Shown here: one piece after another, positions 33,430-47,480 of the stretch
Layout of the letters: every line of letters starts with the position of its first letter
Position numbering within the stretch: the first letter of the stretch is position 1
Made by a program: the position numbers and the translations under genes
Notes under the pieces: generated by a model
What the model was told of the DNA's origin: nothing
What the model saw: the letters and a program-made list of their open reading frames with translations, nothing else
Database searches by the model: none
Origin: CBDCCT01 sp965214995
Lineage (GTDB): Bacteria > Deinococcota > Deinococci > Deinococcales > Trueperaceae
Direction: 5' to 3'
Length of the DNA: 64,000 nt
Assembly: GCA_965214995.1 (NCBI GenBank)
Contig: CBDCCT010000002.1
Span: 62,001-126,000 of the forward strand

Positions 33430-36400
33430 ATTAATATATTACAATATAATACTACTAAGAACTCTTTAATCTAGGAAACTATCCTAGAAATAGGCTTAGA
33501 AAGGAAAGTAGATATTATTTTAATATAAGAACCTAGAATTTATAATTCTAGAAATTCTATAAGCTACCTAGCTTATAATTTATTAATACCTTATAAAAAT
33601 AACCCTAGGGTATTAATATATATAAAAAAGAATATTCCTATTAGATCTTTTATACGCCTAGATCTAGTAGATAATCTAGATTTACTTCTTATAGAAGTAA
33701 TTATTAAAGGAATTCAACCCTTTTATATTATTAATATTTATAATGAGTTAAATAACTCTATAAATAATAATAATAATAAAGAAAGAATAATAGAAAGAAC
33801 TTTAATTCCTTTAAAACTAGATAAACTAGCTCTTATAGGGGGTAATTTTAATACCTACTACTATTTATAGAATTCTTCTATAATACACCCTATAAGAGCT
33901 AGTAATCTAATTAAATAGATTAAAAAAGAAAATCTAGATATATTAAATAATCTAGATATATCTACCTTTTCTAGACTAAATACTAGAAGTAAATCTATTA
34001 TAGATTTAACTTTAGCTACTAAATACCTATCTAATAGGCTATTTAACTAGGAAATTCTAGAAAAAGAAAAAACAGGATCTAACTATAAAATAATATCTTA
34101 TTCTATTAATATTAATAATACTACTATTAATAGGGGTATAAATTTAAGTTTAAAGAGAATCTTACCCCCTAGGTAAGAGCTATCTTTAAAGGAGAATTTA
34201 TATACCCCTATTTATAATATTAAGAAAATAGATTAGATATTATTTAATAAAAGGATTAAAGAAAAAGTTAATACTAATAAACTATTTAATAGTTTATTCT
34301 TTAAATCCTTAAAAGAAGAAGAAGATATTTATTCTATTTTAAATATAGATAAATATAAAGATAATCCTACTATTCCTTATTTAGAAGATTTAGCTATAAA
34401 TCTAACTTCTATATTAAGAGAATTAGTAGAGGAGCTAGCTCCTATAAAGAAAATATCTTCTTATTCTAAAAAGTAGTAGAATAAAGATTTAAAAGCTTTA
34501 AGAAAATCTTTATCTAGCTCTAAAAGGCGTTATAAATCTACTAGAACTCTAGAGGATTTTAACTCTTTTAAAAAAACTAGAAATATCTACTTTAAAGAGG
34601 TTAAAAAGGCTAAATCTACTAGCTAGATTAATTATCTAGAATCTATAGATTCTAAATCTATAGATATCTATAACCCTCTTAAGATTATAAATAAAAAGGA
34701 TTATACTATTCCTACTATAATCTATAAAGAAGATAATAAAGAAATTAAAGCTAATAGCTTTAAGGAAAAAAGCTCTATATTTAAAAAAGCTTTATTTCCT
34801 ACTTCTCCTACTTCTATAGCTATAAATTTTAATAATTATAAAGATAAAGGATAGGACTAGCTTATTATTAATAATCTAGAGATTTCTCTAGCTATTAATT
34901 CTAGTAATCTTAAAAAAGCCTCTAGGCTAGATAAAATATCCTTTTTAATTATTAAAGAAGCCTATAAAGCTATACTAGGTTTATTTAATAAGATTATTAA
35001 ATTATTATTAAATAATTCCTACTAGCCTAGAATCTAGAGAGAAGCTATAGGGGTTATAATACTTAAGCCTAATAAAGAAGATAGATTAAATCCTAAATCT
35101 TATAGGCCTATATCTTTATTAAATTACCTAGGGAAAATATTAGAAAAGATTATAGCTACTAGATTAGGAAAACTAGCTAATAATCCTAATACCCCTATCT
35201 TTTTATTATACTCTAGTTAAATAGGGGGGAGATTAAATAGAAGCTCTATAGATACTAGTCTTCTATTATTATCTAATATAGAGAAAAATTAGCTAAAAAG
35301 AAAGATAACCTCTACTATCTTTTTAGATATAGAGGGGGCTTTTAATAATATATCTAAATCTAGATTATTATATATTATTAAAAGCCTAGGCCTACCCTAT
35401 TCTCTTTATTTATTTATTTATAATTTTCTTTCTTATAGAAAATTATAGATTAAAATAGAAGGAGAGATAGGAGATTTATTTAATATAAATATAGGAATAC
35501 CTTAGGGGTCTCCTTTATCTCCTATTTTATTTCTTATTTATATTAGAGATTTATTCTACCTAGATATCTTTAAAGATATATTCTTTATAAGCTATTTAGA
35601 TAATATTTCTTTATCTACTAGCTCTAAGAATCCTAAAAGAAATAAAAAACGTCTAGAAAGAGCTATTAAAGATTTATTTATATACTCTAAAGAAAGGCTT
35701 ATAGAGTTTAGTACCCCTAAAATAAATTTAATCCACTTTTCTAGAAAAAGAATACCTATTAAAGATAAAATAAGGATTAAAAATACTTATATAACCCCTA
35801 GAAACTAGCTTAAATAGTTAGGAATTCTATTTAATAATAAGTTTACTTTTAAAGAATATATTATTAATAGAACTAATCTAGCTAAAAGAGGGTTATATAA
35901 TTTATCTATATTATCTAATACTATAAAAGGCCTAGATTTTAAATCTATAAGAAGGTTATATATAAGTATTATTACTTCTATATTAGATTATAGCTCTATT
36001 CTCTAGTTTAGAAATAAAGATAAAACTAATAATAATCTATTAGATTATTATAGAAAAATATAAAATAAAGGCCTAAGAACTATTCTAGGAGCCTTTAAAA
36101 TAAGTCCTACTTTAGCTCTAGATATAGAGGGTAATCTACTACCCCCTAATCTAAGACTAGAAAAAAAGAATATATCCTTTTATAATAGGTTAAATTATCT
36201 ATAAAATAACTACCCTATTAAAGAATTTTATAAAGGAAATAGTAGGCTAGATATATAGATTTCTAGGCTTTATTCTATAAGGAAAGATTTATATCCTAAT
36301 AGTAATAATAGCCTAGATCTTATATCTACTAAAGATATAAATAACTATCTCCTTAATAGGTAGAAAGAAAGCTAGATTAAATCCTCTAAAAAAGGTAGAG

Positions 36401-36792
36401 AATACTCTTATAATATAAATAATAATCCTTTATTAAGGACTAAACCTATTATTAATAAGAGCTTTTCTAAGCTTATTAATTTAGCTTTTTTTTAGCTTAA
36501 ATTAGGGTATAGTTATTTTAAAAGTTATTTATCTAAGATTAATAAAGATAATAATAATAAGTATCCTAGGTATTCTACTAAAATTTAGTCTTCTAGGCAC
36601 TTATTATTATCCTATCCTTTATATAATAAAGAAAGACTAGCTTTAAAAGACTCTTTAAAAGCTATTATTTTAAGAAGGCTAGACCTTTCTTTATTATTTA
36701 ATACTAAAAAAGGAATACTAGCTATACTAGAATTTCTAGAAAAAACTAAAATATCTACTAGAGAGTGGTTTAACTCTCTTTAGTTATATTAA
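33430..36792 (+). pseudogene. LINE D ORF2: endonuclease and reverse transcriptase remnant
   Basis: The frame is readable over more than 1,100 codons apart from Gln/Trp-to-stop changes. The APE-type endonuclease starts ILQYNTTKNSLI, with IILIQEPRIYNS, LALIGGNFNT (for GGDFN) and a final SNHKII-like block. Reverse transcriptase reads NPKSYRPISLLNYLGKILEK, STIFLDIEGAFNNI, IPQGSPLSPILFLIYI (Q as stop) and SYLDNISLS near 35,590, the RIP form of YxDD. The C-terminal part contains SSRHLLLSYPLYNKERLALK, the usual Cys/His-type terminal region of LINE ORF2. No RNase H domain was seen. Frame preservation makes this the best-preserved coding remnant in the nest. Confidence 0.9.
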
Positions 36793-37352
36793 AAAGTACT
36801 CTAAGCTTCTATTATTAAAGAGGTCTGCTTTATTTACTAGTATTTTATTAGTATATAAAGTAGGTCTCTTTAGTAAATAAAGCTTAATCTATCTTACCTC
36901 CTAAAAATTTTAAGGAGGGTTTTACTTTATTTTATCTTTTTTTATTTTATATTATTTTATCTTATTATTATTATATAATCTAATAATAGTAAGGTTTTCC
37001 TAGTTTTTTCCCTTTTAAAAAGGTTTTATCTAGGTTTTCCTTTACTACTTTATAATTTATATTTCTCTAAGATTTATTTATTATAAGGGTAGGAATCTAC
37101 TTATTATTTTATTTATTAGGTGTCTCTCCTTAATACCCCCTAGTCTTTCTATATTAATAGCTTATAGTACTTATTATAAGTCTATAAATATAGAAAGAGT
37201 TGTTTATTTTTATAAGAACCTATTTATCTATTCTTAGATAAAGAATATATATAGATTTAATAGATAATTAGATAGACCTAATCTACGCGTTATAGTCTAG
37301 CGACTGCAAACGCAAAGAACAGAATATATTATTATTATTATTAAATTATATA

Positions 37353-40300
37353 CCTTCTTACTCTATTATCTTATAGGCTTTATTTCTAATTTCCTTAGGA
37401 GTTACTATATATTATTCTTATTATAGAAGTTCTATAATTTTATTCTAGACTAGGTCCTCTATATAACCTTAATATAGCTTAGACTTAAATTTATCTAATA
37501 TCTCTATAAAGGAAGAAACGTGGTAAATTCCTATAGGGATATTATTAAGCATATCCTTATTTAGTTTTAGAATAGGTTTTAAACTTAGTAAGTAACTAAG
37601 TATATTAGGTACTATATAGATCTATCCTAGATAATAGATTAGTATAAGGTTAAATTAGGATAAGAATTATACTACTCTAATAAGTTTAGTATTCTTTTAT
37701 TTTAAGCTTATTATCTTAACTATATTACTAGAGTTTATAATAGTAGTTACTACTAAATAATTAGTAAATAAGTAAATTTTAATAGTACTTTCTACTATAA
37801 TTCTAATTTTCTTTAGAACCTAAATAACGCTAGCTAATTTTAATTTAGTAGGCTAGTAATAAGATTTTATATCTAATAGTCTTTTACTTAAGAATAATAT
37901 TAGTTATACTTTATTATAAGGAAATAATTACGCCTTTCTAGCTATAATAGTATTTTTAGTATTTTTATTTATTAATAATACTAGTTCTAGATTATCTTAT
38001 ATATAGTATACTATACTTCTAAATCTAAACTTAATTAATATATTAATATTTACGTATAGTAGTCTATCTAGATTATAATAATAAAGAAAACTTACTTATT
38101 TAAAGTATTTCTATAAGTTATAGAAGGCTTAGGAAATATTAGATTAATTAGTTACCTTAGTATTAAACACGTAATTTCTTCTATTATATCCTTTCTTTAG
38201 AGAATCTACTAGTAGCGTAGTTTTCTCCTTTTATAAGGGCTTTATAATTTATAAGTAGTATAGGATAAATCTCTATAAATAGTCTATTAATTCTAAGTAC
38301 TTTTTAATTTAGGATACTATAGTAGGGTATTTAATATACTAGATTACTTCTAACTTATCTTTTAATATAGCTAATCCTAATATATCTATATATTACCCTA
38401 ATATAGTTATAGATAGGTAGGCTAAGAAGTATTTACCTAGTAATATAAAGATATTAGTATCTAATAAGAGCTAAAAGACTTTTCTAAGATATTTTATATA
38501 CTCCTCCTAAGTATTAGAATATATTATAATATTATTTATAAATACTCTTATAAACTTCTTATATCTTCTTAAGATATAATTAAGCTAATACTATATATAT
38601 TAGACTAAATTTTTAAACCCTATTAAGGCTATCTTAAAATATTTAAGGCCTTAATATATTACTACTAAGAATTTCTCTTAATCCTCTTTATTAATAGGCT
38701 ACTAATAGAAGAAAGCTATAATATTAATTATAGAGATATACTTCTTTCTTTAAAGCTCTCCTAAGATTTTATCTTATAAAGGAAGGGGATATATATCTTT
38801 AACTATTACTAAGTTAAGACTTTGGATATCTACTATAGGATAGGGCTTTCTAATAGTTTTATTAGATTTAGGTATAGAAATTATTTATTATACTATAAAT
38901 ACTAGGGATATATATAGAATATATCTATTTACCTATTTTATTTTACTATCCTTATATAGTTAGTTAAATTTCTTATTAATTACTTCTTTATCTTTTATTT
39001 TAAGTTAGTAGGGATATAACTATAGGTTTTATTCTAAGTAATTTAGTTATAGAAGTACCTATATATATTTATAATCTCTAACTTTTACTATTCCCTTATC
39101 TTTAAAGAGGGGGGATATATCTTTAACTAGTCTATATACTTTATCTACTTTTTTACTATCTATAAAGACTAATATACTATTTTCTAACTTAGTTTTTTTA
39201 ATTTCTAATAGTTCTAATAGGAAACTATTTATAATTTATTCTAGAAATATAGTTAAATAGATACTAGTAAAATATAGGCTATTTATATTTAATACTATTA
39301 TAATACCTAGTTAGTTATTTTTTATTATCTTAATTAGCTTATCTATAGAATTAATTATCTAAATAAAGGAGATAGTTAATTTTAGAAAGTAGAATAATAT
39401 AATTCTTTTAAATTTTATATATAGTTTTATCTTATAGTTAGTTAGTTTATCTAACTATCTAAAAAGTCTAACCTTAACCTTTTTCTATATTTTTTCTAGT
39501 ATAGTTACGGTCTATATATAAACTATAAATAAGTCTTTATTTAAATCTACTATAGATAATCTAAGAGGAATAATAATATTATTATACTTATAAATAATTA
39601 TTATATTTTAACTTTATAATATTACTACTCTATTTAGTATAATAAAGTTAGATCTAAGTAGGATAAGAAACTAAAGATTCTTCTTAACCTAGAAGTTATA
39701 ATCTACTAGGGTAATTACTAGTTTATATTAATTATCTAAGCTAGGGAAATAAAGTAGAATATTTATTTTATTAGATACTACTATTATTATATCTATACTA
39801 TTTATTAAATAGGAATAAGTTAGAGTATAATATATAGCCTCTAGCTAATTTATAATAAGAAAATTTTTATTTATTAAAGAATTTCTATATTCTAAGTTAA
39901 TATATATCCTAGAAATATCCTCTTCTTTAGTAGACTTTATAGGAATTACTATATAATAAAAATTATATAGTAAATCTAATTTACTATCTAATAGTTTTAC
40001 CTTAAATATAAATAGTTATATACTAGGTTTTATTTAATTCTTTATCTTTACTATATCCCTAGTCCTAGTATAGTATATACCTTACTAGAAATCTAGATAC
40101 TTATACTTATAATAAATATAGGTATATAGCTTATTATTATTTAGAAATATAACTAGGTATTATTTATAGGCTTTACTTAGATTAAGAGTTTTTATATTTT
40201 TCCTTTTATTAATAAAATATATATATAGTGCGTGATTTTTATTATAAAACTTATTATCTTATTAATTAGTCTACCTCTATTAGGTAGGATTATTATTAGA

Positions 40301-43034
40301 GCTATATTAGGGATTATCTTCTCTATAATTAGTCTTATATTCGCTTCTAGTTTCTAATAGGTTTTTAGGTATAAACTACCCCTTATCTTAATATTCTTCT
40401 AATATAAAGTATATACCTCTTAGTTTTATTATATTCCTAGCTATAATCTAAGGTTATAACTTCTATAGAAGTTACTTAATATTTATATTTTCCTATTAAG
40501 GATTAGCTATTCTTCTATTTCTAAATATATTTCTAGTAGCTAAGAAAACTCTTCCTAGATTATTCCTAGTATACTTATTAGACTAGTAAGTATATATAAA
40601 TTATAAGGATCTCTCTAAATTAAGATTTTTAAATATAGTAGATATAAATCTCTAGGATTATTTATCTATCTAAGGTTTATACTTCTCTTCCTAAGTTAGG
40701 CTTTTTTTCTAAAGTTTCTATATAAACCTATTTAATAATATACCTAGCTAAGATTCTTTAATATCTCTTAACTATAGGTCTAGTTTATTAAATAGATAAT
40801 TTATTTATATATCTTTATTATAGATTCTATTATAATAGTAGAGGTCTATTACTCTTATAACTTACTATATAATAGATTACCTTACTCTAATATTATTTAT
40901 TATATACTATTCTCTATTTAATTTATTTAGTACTTTCCTAGGTAGTAAATAGAATCTTATAGTTAAAGCTATAATTTAATTATTAGTTTAGATACTAGTA
41001 TATAAGTTATTATATTCTTTATCTACTAACTTATCTAGATACTATAACTAAGTATCTCCTTATAGGTATTTAGAGAGGTTAGTCCTAATCTAAATATATA
41101 GATATAAGTTAAGAATATCTTATATAGTATTTATAAATCCTCTAACTAGGTAGAAGTATATTTTATTTTTTTAGTTAATAATTTCCCTATATTCTTTTAT
41201 AAGCTAATTACTAGAATAAAAGAATCTAAGGTCTTCTAGTTTAAATTTACCTTTTTTATAGTATAATTTTAGGACTATAGTCTACTAATCTAATAATTAA
41301 ATAGGGATAAACTAGGGTATATCTAGCTTTAGATATATATAACTATCTTAGGGCTATAGTAAGGCTCTTTATATTAAGTTTTAAGTATTCTAAGCTAAAT
41401 ATTATAGGATATTTATATCTAATCTATTTTTACCTTTAAGGATAATTTTTTCTTCTATTAGGTCTTATCTAAATTAATATAAGGCCTTAGTAACTATATC
41501 CTTAAGTAAACCTTTAGTAACTATATTAATTAATTATAAAATATAAATATCTTTATCCTTATTAGTTTAGTATTAGAAACTATATTAGATATTAATAATT
41601 ACTTTTATATCTTTCTTAGCTCTTCTCTCCTAGGAAGCTAGTCTATTATATCTAATACTTAGAGCTCTATATAGAGCTATATTAGATAATCCTAATTAAG
41701 ATATAAAGATAACTATATTAGAGGAGGATAATATTTATTATAAGCCTATAAAAGATAATAATTCTAACTTAGATTCTATAGAGTTCCCTCCTTATAAGGA
41801 TTTATTATAAGGGCTTTTAGCTATTAGGGTTAAAGGGGTAGGTAATATAGGTAAATTAGCTTAAAGTTAACTTTATCTTACTCTTTTCTTAGTACCTATT
41901 AGTAGAGGTATTTATAGAGAAGTAATAGGTAAGTTATTAGATAGTTTAAATAAATTTAAATATTTAGATTTTTACTAATAAGTAAGTTCTTAAATATACT
42001 TATATTATATTAATAGGGAAACTATTTATAGTATCTTTAAGATTAATAGGAATTTAACTATTAAGGATTTTAAATTATCTATAGATTATATCTTTTTTAT
42101 TAAATAACTAGCTATAGGTTTTAATTTATTATTAGTTTAACTATTAAATTTAAGTTTACTAGTAAATCCTATATTAGGTTCCTTTTAGAATTATATTTAT
42201 AGAAAGGCTTTTACTAAGTCTTTAAATTATCTATCTACTTCTTTAATAGGTATAATAGAATAGTTAATAATTAGGTTCTAATTTATTAGGTAAAGAAGAG
42301 TAAGAGTTCCCTATCTAGATTTATTAGGGTATAGGATCTTAAATTTATTAAAGTATAGCTCCTTTAAATCTACTATTAAGTTAATTATAGTTTAGATAAG
42401 TTCTTTTAGAGGTAGTTAATAGTTAAGTATAAATATATTTAATTATTAAGCTAGCTTAAAATATTTATTAGATAACTCTATAGCTACTATTTTAGATACT
42501 TATAACTATTAACTAGATAGCTAGCTAATTAGTTCTAGTAAGTTAGGAAAATTTTTTATTAAAGTCCTTAGGGTAATAGTAGTAATAATCTAGGACTAGA
42601 TTTAAGGCTATTTATAATTAAATTATAGTTTAGTAGGCTATACTTTTATAGAATATCTTCCCTATTAAGGTATTACTACCTTATATTAATTAGGTCCGGT
42701 TTATTACTCTAACCTAGAAAGGAAATTTTCTAAGTTATAACTACTTTAGTAGTTAGGTATTACTACTTTATTAATAATCTATTTATAAGTTATTAGCTAC
42801 TTATTCCTAATATATAATAATATTTCCTTAATATATTTTAGTGTAAATAAGTTATAGAAAATTATTAGGGAATTATTAGAAGAATATAATTTAGAAATAA
42901 ATTAAAGAACTTAGTTAGTAATAGGTTAGATTAATTATAGTCTATATATAACTTATATATAAGCTAGGAGAAGATTAATTTATACTTATAAATAAGTAAA
43001 TAGTCTCTTTAAGTAGTAAAGGCTAGCTACTAAT
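37353..43034 (-). pseudogene. Element B gag/protease/reverse transcriptase/RNase H half
   Basis: The minus strand at about 38,450-38,850 reads VDIQSLNLVIVKDIYPLPL, KYISIINIIAFFYQWPINKE (stops restored) and FIRVFINNIIIYSNT. These are the gypsy reverse-transcriptase core and the RIP form of its F(V)DD box. Sequence toward 37,353 corresponds to RNase H. Sequence from about 39.5 to 43.0 kb should include gag and protease, but I could not read specific motifs there. Frames are interrupted by RIP stops every few codons. Confidence 0.8.
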
Positions 43035-43195
43035 TACTATAATATATCTAACTTAGTAGATATATATAGTATTATTAGTAAGACTAATAATCTATTTATT
43101 CTATCTTACTACGTAAATATATATATTCTAGCTTAGTACTAAGCTGGATCTAACACTACGGCTATAATATTATTACCTTGCGCTATTCCGTAACA
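43035..43195 (-). repeat. Element B LTR, right copy (161 bp)
   Basis: Starts TACTATAATATATC (RIP form of the left end). Its outer 55 bases are intact: CTGGATCTAACACTACGG, then CCTTGCGCTATTCCGTAACA. The TSD GATTA follows directly. Confidence 0.95.
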
Positions 43196-43200
43196 GATTA

Positions 43201-44476
43201 TATATATAAATAAAATATTTATAAAGCCTATATAAAGGTATTAAAGCTAGGGAAATCTATAAATATTAATACTTAGTTATAGATATAGAATATAATACTA
43301 ATAAAGTATAAAAAGCTTAGCCTACTAAAAGTAGTAATAATAAATACTATTTATAACTTTTTAAGAGCTATTAAGCTTATAATACTAATATTAGCTTTAA
43401 TTTTAAATTAATTAATAATAGATAGGAAGATTAAAAATAGGCCTATAATATAGTCTTATAAATTTATAGAATAGTTATATAACTATATCTACTAGATTAG
43501 ATTAACTATAATAGTCTTATATAGAGTATTTAATATAATAATATTATAAAGTAAAGGCCTAATAGATAATAATAATTTAAAGAAAAAGAAGAAAAAGTTA
43601 AAGAGTAGTAGTAGTAAATAGCTATCTTTTTATATTTATAGCTTTAACTATAAATATAAGAGATATTAGTATATTTAACTATTAATAGCTTATAAATATT
43701 AGAAGCCTAAAAAGAAGATAGCTAAGTAGATAAAAGAGAGGATTAATAGTAATAAAAGCCTTAAAAAAAGACTTAAAAAGCTAGAAGGATTTAAATATAA
43801 AGATATTATAAAGATCTATACTTAGTTAGTATTATTTAGTATAGATATTTAATTAGTATTTTATCTATTTTTATCCTCTTTATTCTTTTTTTTTATTATT
43901 TAGTATACTATCTTTATAGCTATATTCTTAGTAACTAGTAATACTATCTATTATATATTATATAATAGTTTTATATTAGATTCTAGCTTAAATACTTATA
44001 TTATAAATAATTATAACTAATTTAAATCCTTTATACTAATTAGTAATAATAAACTATTAGCTAGTAGCTAGGTTCTTAATATATTAAGTATTAGTACTAC
44101 TATTATAAGTATTATAATATTAAAAGGTAAGAAAAAGATTATTAATTTAATAAATACTATTTTTATACCGTCTTTTTATACTAGTTATATATTAATTAGA
44201 AGGATAAGAGAGAAAGGTATTATTTAGAATATAAAGAATAATAAATTAGTACGTTTAAATAATAGTAATAAAATTTACTATATTATAGATTAGTATAATT
44301 AGTATATTTTTAAATTTAATAATATTAGGCTAACTACTTTATCTTTTACTATTTATAATTAATATTATAATAATAAAGTAACGTTTTAGTACTTATAATT
44401 AAAATATATAAGCTTAGAGGCTATCTAGTATTTATTAAATATTAATATTAATAGGTATAAAGCTATAAAGATAGTA
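43201..44476 (+). pseudogene. Element A gag and protease remnant
   Basis: Continues A after element B. Reading RIP stops back to Gln/Trp gives a Lys-rich gag end (KKKIAKQIKERINSNK, KSLKKRLKKLEGFKYKD) and a possible zinc-knuckle relic at about 43,640. At about 43,970-44,040 it reads FILDSSLNTHIINNHN, matching the copia protease signature (ILDSGA.xHI). The sequence runs into the 8-bp TSD of element E at 44,477. Confidence 0.75.
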
Positions 44477-44484
44477 GATTATAA

Positions 44485-44680
44485 CAGTGTGGCCGTAGGG
44501 ACCTGGACCTGGACTAAGTCTAGTCTAGGTCTAGGTCCCTAGGGACTAAATATTAGTCTAGGTCCCTAGTAATAATTCCCTAGGGACTAGAATTATATCT
44601 AGGTCCCTAGAGAGATCTAGACCTAAACTAGACTTAGTCTAGATCTAGGTCCCTAGGGAATCCCTAGGGACTAGGTATTA
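44485..44680 (+). repeat. Element E left TIR and subterminal repeats
   Basis: The TIR occupies 44,485-44,506. It is followed by a cluster of motifs built on TCTAGGTCCCTAGGGACTA in both orientations, and by GACCTGGACCTGGAC near the end. Such subterminal motifs are the usual transposase-binding sites of hAT elements. CA/TG survive in the terminal 40 bases. Confidence 0.85.
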
Positions 44681-45129
44681 TATTTAGAAATTACTTAAAT
44701 CTATATAGGTATATAATTATTATATATATTTATTATATATAATTATTATATATAAGCACTAATAGTTTATTAATATATAATATTAATTATACTAATAGCT
44801 ATATAAATAATTTAATAAAAGTAAAGATCTATATAACTATTAAATTTTATAATTATAGTATAGCCTATTCTCTCTTAGATTATATAGACTATTACTTTAT
44901 AAGTTAGTTTTATTAAGCTTTCTTTTTTTTTTAAATCTCTTATTAATACTCTACTCTTTAGAATTAACTCTTACTAGATTATCTTTATCTTAATTATTAT
45001 TAAGATTAAGGCTTTCTATATTAGACTTAACCTCTATATAACTATTACTTAGAAAGAGTAGAAAAGGGTTATTACTCTACTCTTCTTTATTAAATAGTTT
45101 CTTCTTCTCTTTTTTATTATTCTTTTCCT

Positions 45130-47480
45130 CTAAATTTATACTATTTAAGATTTTATTAGAACTACTTAATAGTATAATATTTCTATCCTTATTTAAATAT
45201 AAGGAATATATTATTAATATCTTAATAGTTTTAGGTAGAATTCTTAATTTTTAGTAATAAGAAATATCTCTTCTTTTATTAAATAATTACTCTATACTAG
45301 TACTACTATTAGGAATAAATAGTATATCTTAAGCTATTCTAGTAACTATAGAATAAGTTATACTTAATTCTTTCTATATAGCTTTAAGAGACCTCTCTTA
45401 TTTATTTAGTATTTAAGTATTATTTAAATACCTCTTTACCTTATTCTTTAGACTAAAATTATTAATATATACTCTAAGCCTTTATATTAATTTACTAATT
45501 AGTAAAAACTTAGTATTAGAAGAGCTTTTATTAATTAAAATAGGTAGTTTATTCTAATTTTTAAGGTATATATAGTATTATTTATAGTACTTTAAAAACT
45601 TATTTTTATAAACTATAATATACTCTTTCTCTCCCTAGTCCTTTATTACTATTATTAGCTACTAATAAAGCTATAAACTTAGTATTATATATACCTTATA
45701 AAGTTAAGGCTTAATCTTAGGGTTAAAAATTATTAATAAGTTAAGATATAGTCTATATAGCTTAATTATCTTCCTATAGTATTTTCTTAATTTCTTTATA
45801 CTAGCCTTAATTACTAATTATAAAGTTATTATTTAAAGATTTTAGCTTATTTTCCTTACCTCTTTCTTTTAGTTCTTAAGATAATTAAAGAAAATATTAT
45901 ATATCTCCTAAGTATAGTAAATAGTTATAGTCTTTATCTTTTATAAGTTTTTTAAAATAACCTTTAAAGGTAATAATAATTAAATTAAAAAATCTATTTA
46001 ATACTATTTATAAGACTTAAGCTCTAGTATATAATATTTCTTCTTATAATCTACTATCTAGAATAAAATTATAGAATAAAGCTCTCTAAAGTAAAAGAGT
46101 ATATTATATTAACTATTCTATCTTATAGGAATATTAAGAATAAGTTTTAATTTTTTAAGATTTTATAGATTAGCTATAAAATTAGAAGACTAAATAGGAC
46201 TTTTCCTTATAATCTTAATAGTTATTTATATCTATATAATAATTAGCTTTTTAATATTATTCTAATATTAAATATTTCTATAATAATATCCACGTGATAA
46301 ATATATATAATAAATATATATAATAATTTTATATAATAATTAATATATACTTATCTTATTAATAGTATTTACCTATAAATTATAAGTTAGTAATATTTTA
46401 CTTAATACTAATTCTAATATAGGTTTAAGGTCTAAGTCTTCTTCTTCTTTTACTTTTAATATTTTAAAGATAAACCTAACTATAAGTTAAATAATATAAG
46501 CTATATACCTAATTATACTACTCTTATAATCCTATTTAATATCTAGTTCCTTTCTTAAAAGTAAGCTTAGATATTTTTAAAGTAAGGAGTTTAATAATAT
46601 ATTATTAGTAGTAATTATAAGTAGCTATAATATAATTTTAAATTTCTTTAGAAGATAGAATATTAAAGTTACTATTTCCTAGCTAGTATATCTATTTAGA
46701 ATAGGCTTAAAGCTTAAAAGCTCTTTTTTATATTCCTAGTTATTATTAATATAATAAATTATTACTCTAAGGAAAGATTATTAAAGATAACTTATCTATA
46801 TATCTAATATAATAGAAAATTTTATATTATTTAAGAGGTCCTCTATTAGTTAACTTTCTATAAAATTTATATAATTATAATAAAGTTCTTAAAACTTAGT
46901 CTATCTAGGTAATAAAGTTTTAGGATATAATAAGTTTACTAAGTCTTTAAATAACTACTACTTAATAAGTTAAAATAAAAGATTATACTATAAGAATAGC
47001 TACCTAAGAGAAGCTTCTAAATTCTCCTTAGAAAATTAAGAAGGATTTAATTTATACTATACTTTAATTAGTATAAATTTAAAATATTAATATTAGATAT
47101 AATAATTAGTTATAATAATTAAATATAAAGCTAATCTATTAACCCTACTATAGAATTAAATAATATTAGACTTTACTATATACTAGTATCTCCTTAATTT
47201 AATAGTTTTAAGTAATTAGAATTATTATAAATATACTTTTTTATACTATTACTTTTTAAATTAGTTAGTAATAGATATACTAAATCCTTCTTATAATAAA
47301 TATACTATACTTTTAGTTTCTTTATACTTTATTTAGCTACCTCTATAAAATCCTACTATATAGAGGGTCCTTTTAATTAGCTATTATTTAATCTTTTTAG
47401 ATTATCCTAGTTTAGGTATATATAGTTCTTAACTTTTTCTTTTATTTTTATACTATAATTAGTTATAAACTACTAGTCTA
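45130..47480 (-). pseudogene. Element E hAT transposase remnant
   Basis: The N-terminal end at about 47,220-47,400 reads, with restored residues, GPSIQQDFIEVAK, then V-x-C-x-x-C-KKDLV and GIKKHIHNN, a BED-type zinc finger with QQSLISFNS after it. The C-terminal end at about 45,190-45,370 reads TYSIVTRIAQDILFIP, then SIE-x-LFNKRRDISYY and LRILPKTIKILIIYSL. This corresponds to the hAT dimerisation region (...ARDILSIPASGAGVERLFN...RR.L.PETI). The length of about 780 codons fits a fungal hAT transposase. It is inactivated by RIP stops. Confidence 0.82.

Larger units (their letters stand above)
21236..37339 (+). mobile_element. Element D: Tad1/I-like LINE, interrupted by element C
   Basis: Non-LTR retrotransposon on the + strand, inserted in B between its RNase H and integrase coding parts. 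A 13-bp direct repeat (ATTAAATTATATA) at 21,223-21,235 and 37,340-37,352 is the best TSD candidate; it is AT-rich, so the exact ends are less certain than for the other elements. The 3' end is a short (ATT)n tail after an unmutated stretch (CGACTGCAAACGCAAAG). Removing element C plus one TSD gives about 5,494 bp, a normal LINE length. CA/TG-rich DNA also survives at the 5' end (GTTGGCCATC, GCGCGCACACG). Confidence 0.8.
17608..43195 (-). mobile_element. Element B: Ty3/gypsy-type LTR retrotransposon, interrupted
   Basis: Delimited by 161-bp LTRs and a perfect 5-bp TSD, GATTA, at 17,603-17,607 and 43,196-43,200, inside the 5' part of element A. It is split by LINE D (with C inside it). Removing 21,236-37,352 leaves about 9.47 kb, long for a gypsy element with such short LTRs, so it may hide a further insertion or an extra gene. 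It lies on the minus strand: reverse transcriptase is in the right half, integrase in the left half, and a polypurine tract adjoins the left LTR. Confidence 0.93.
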
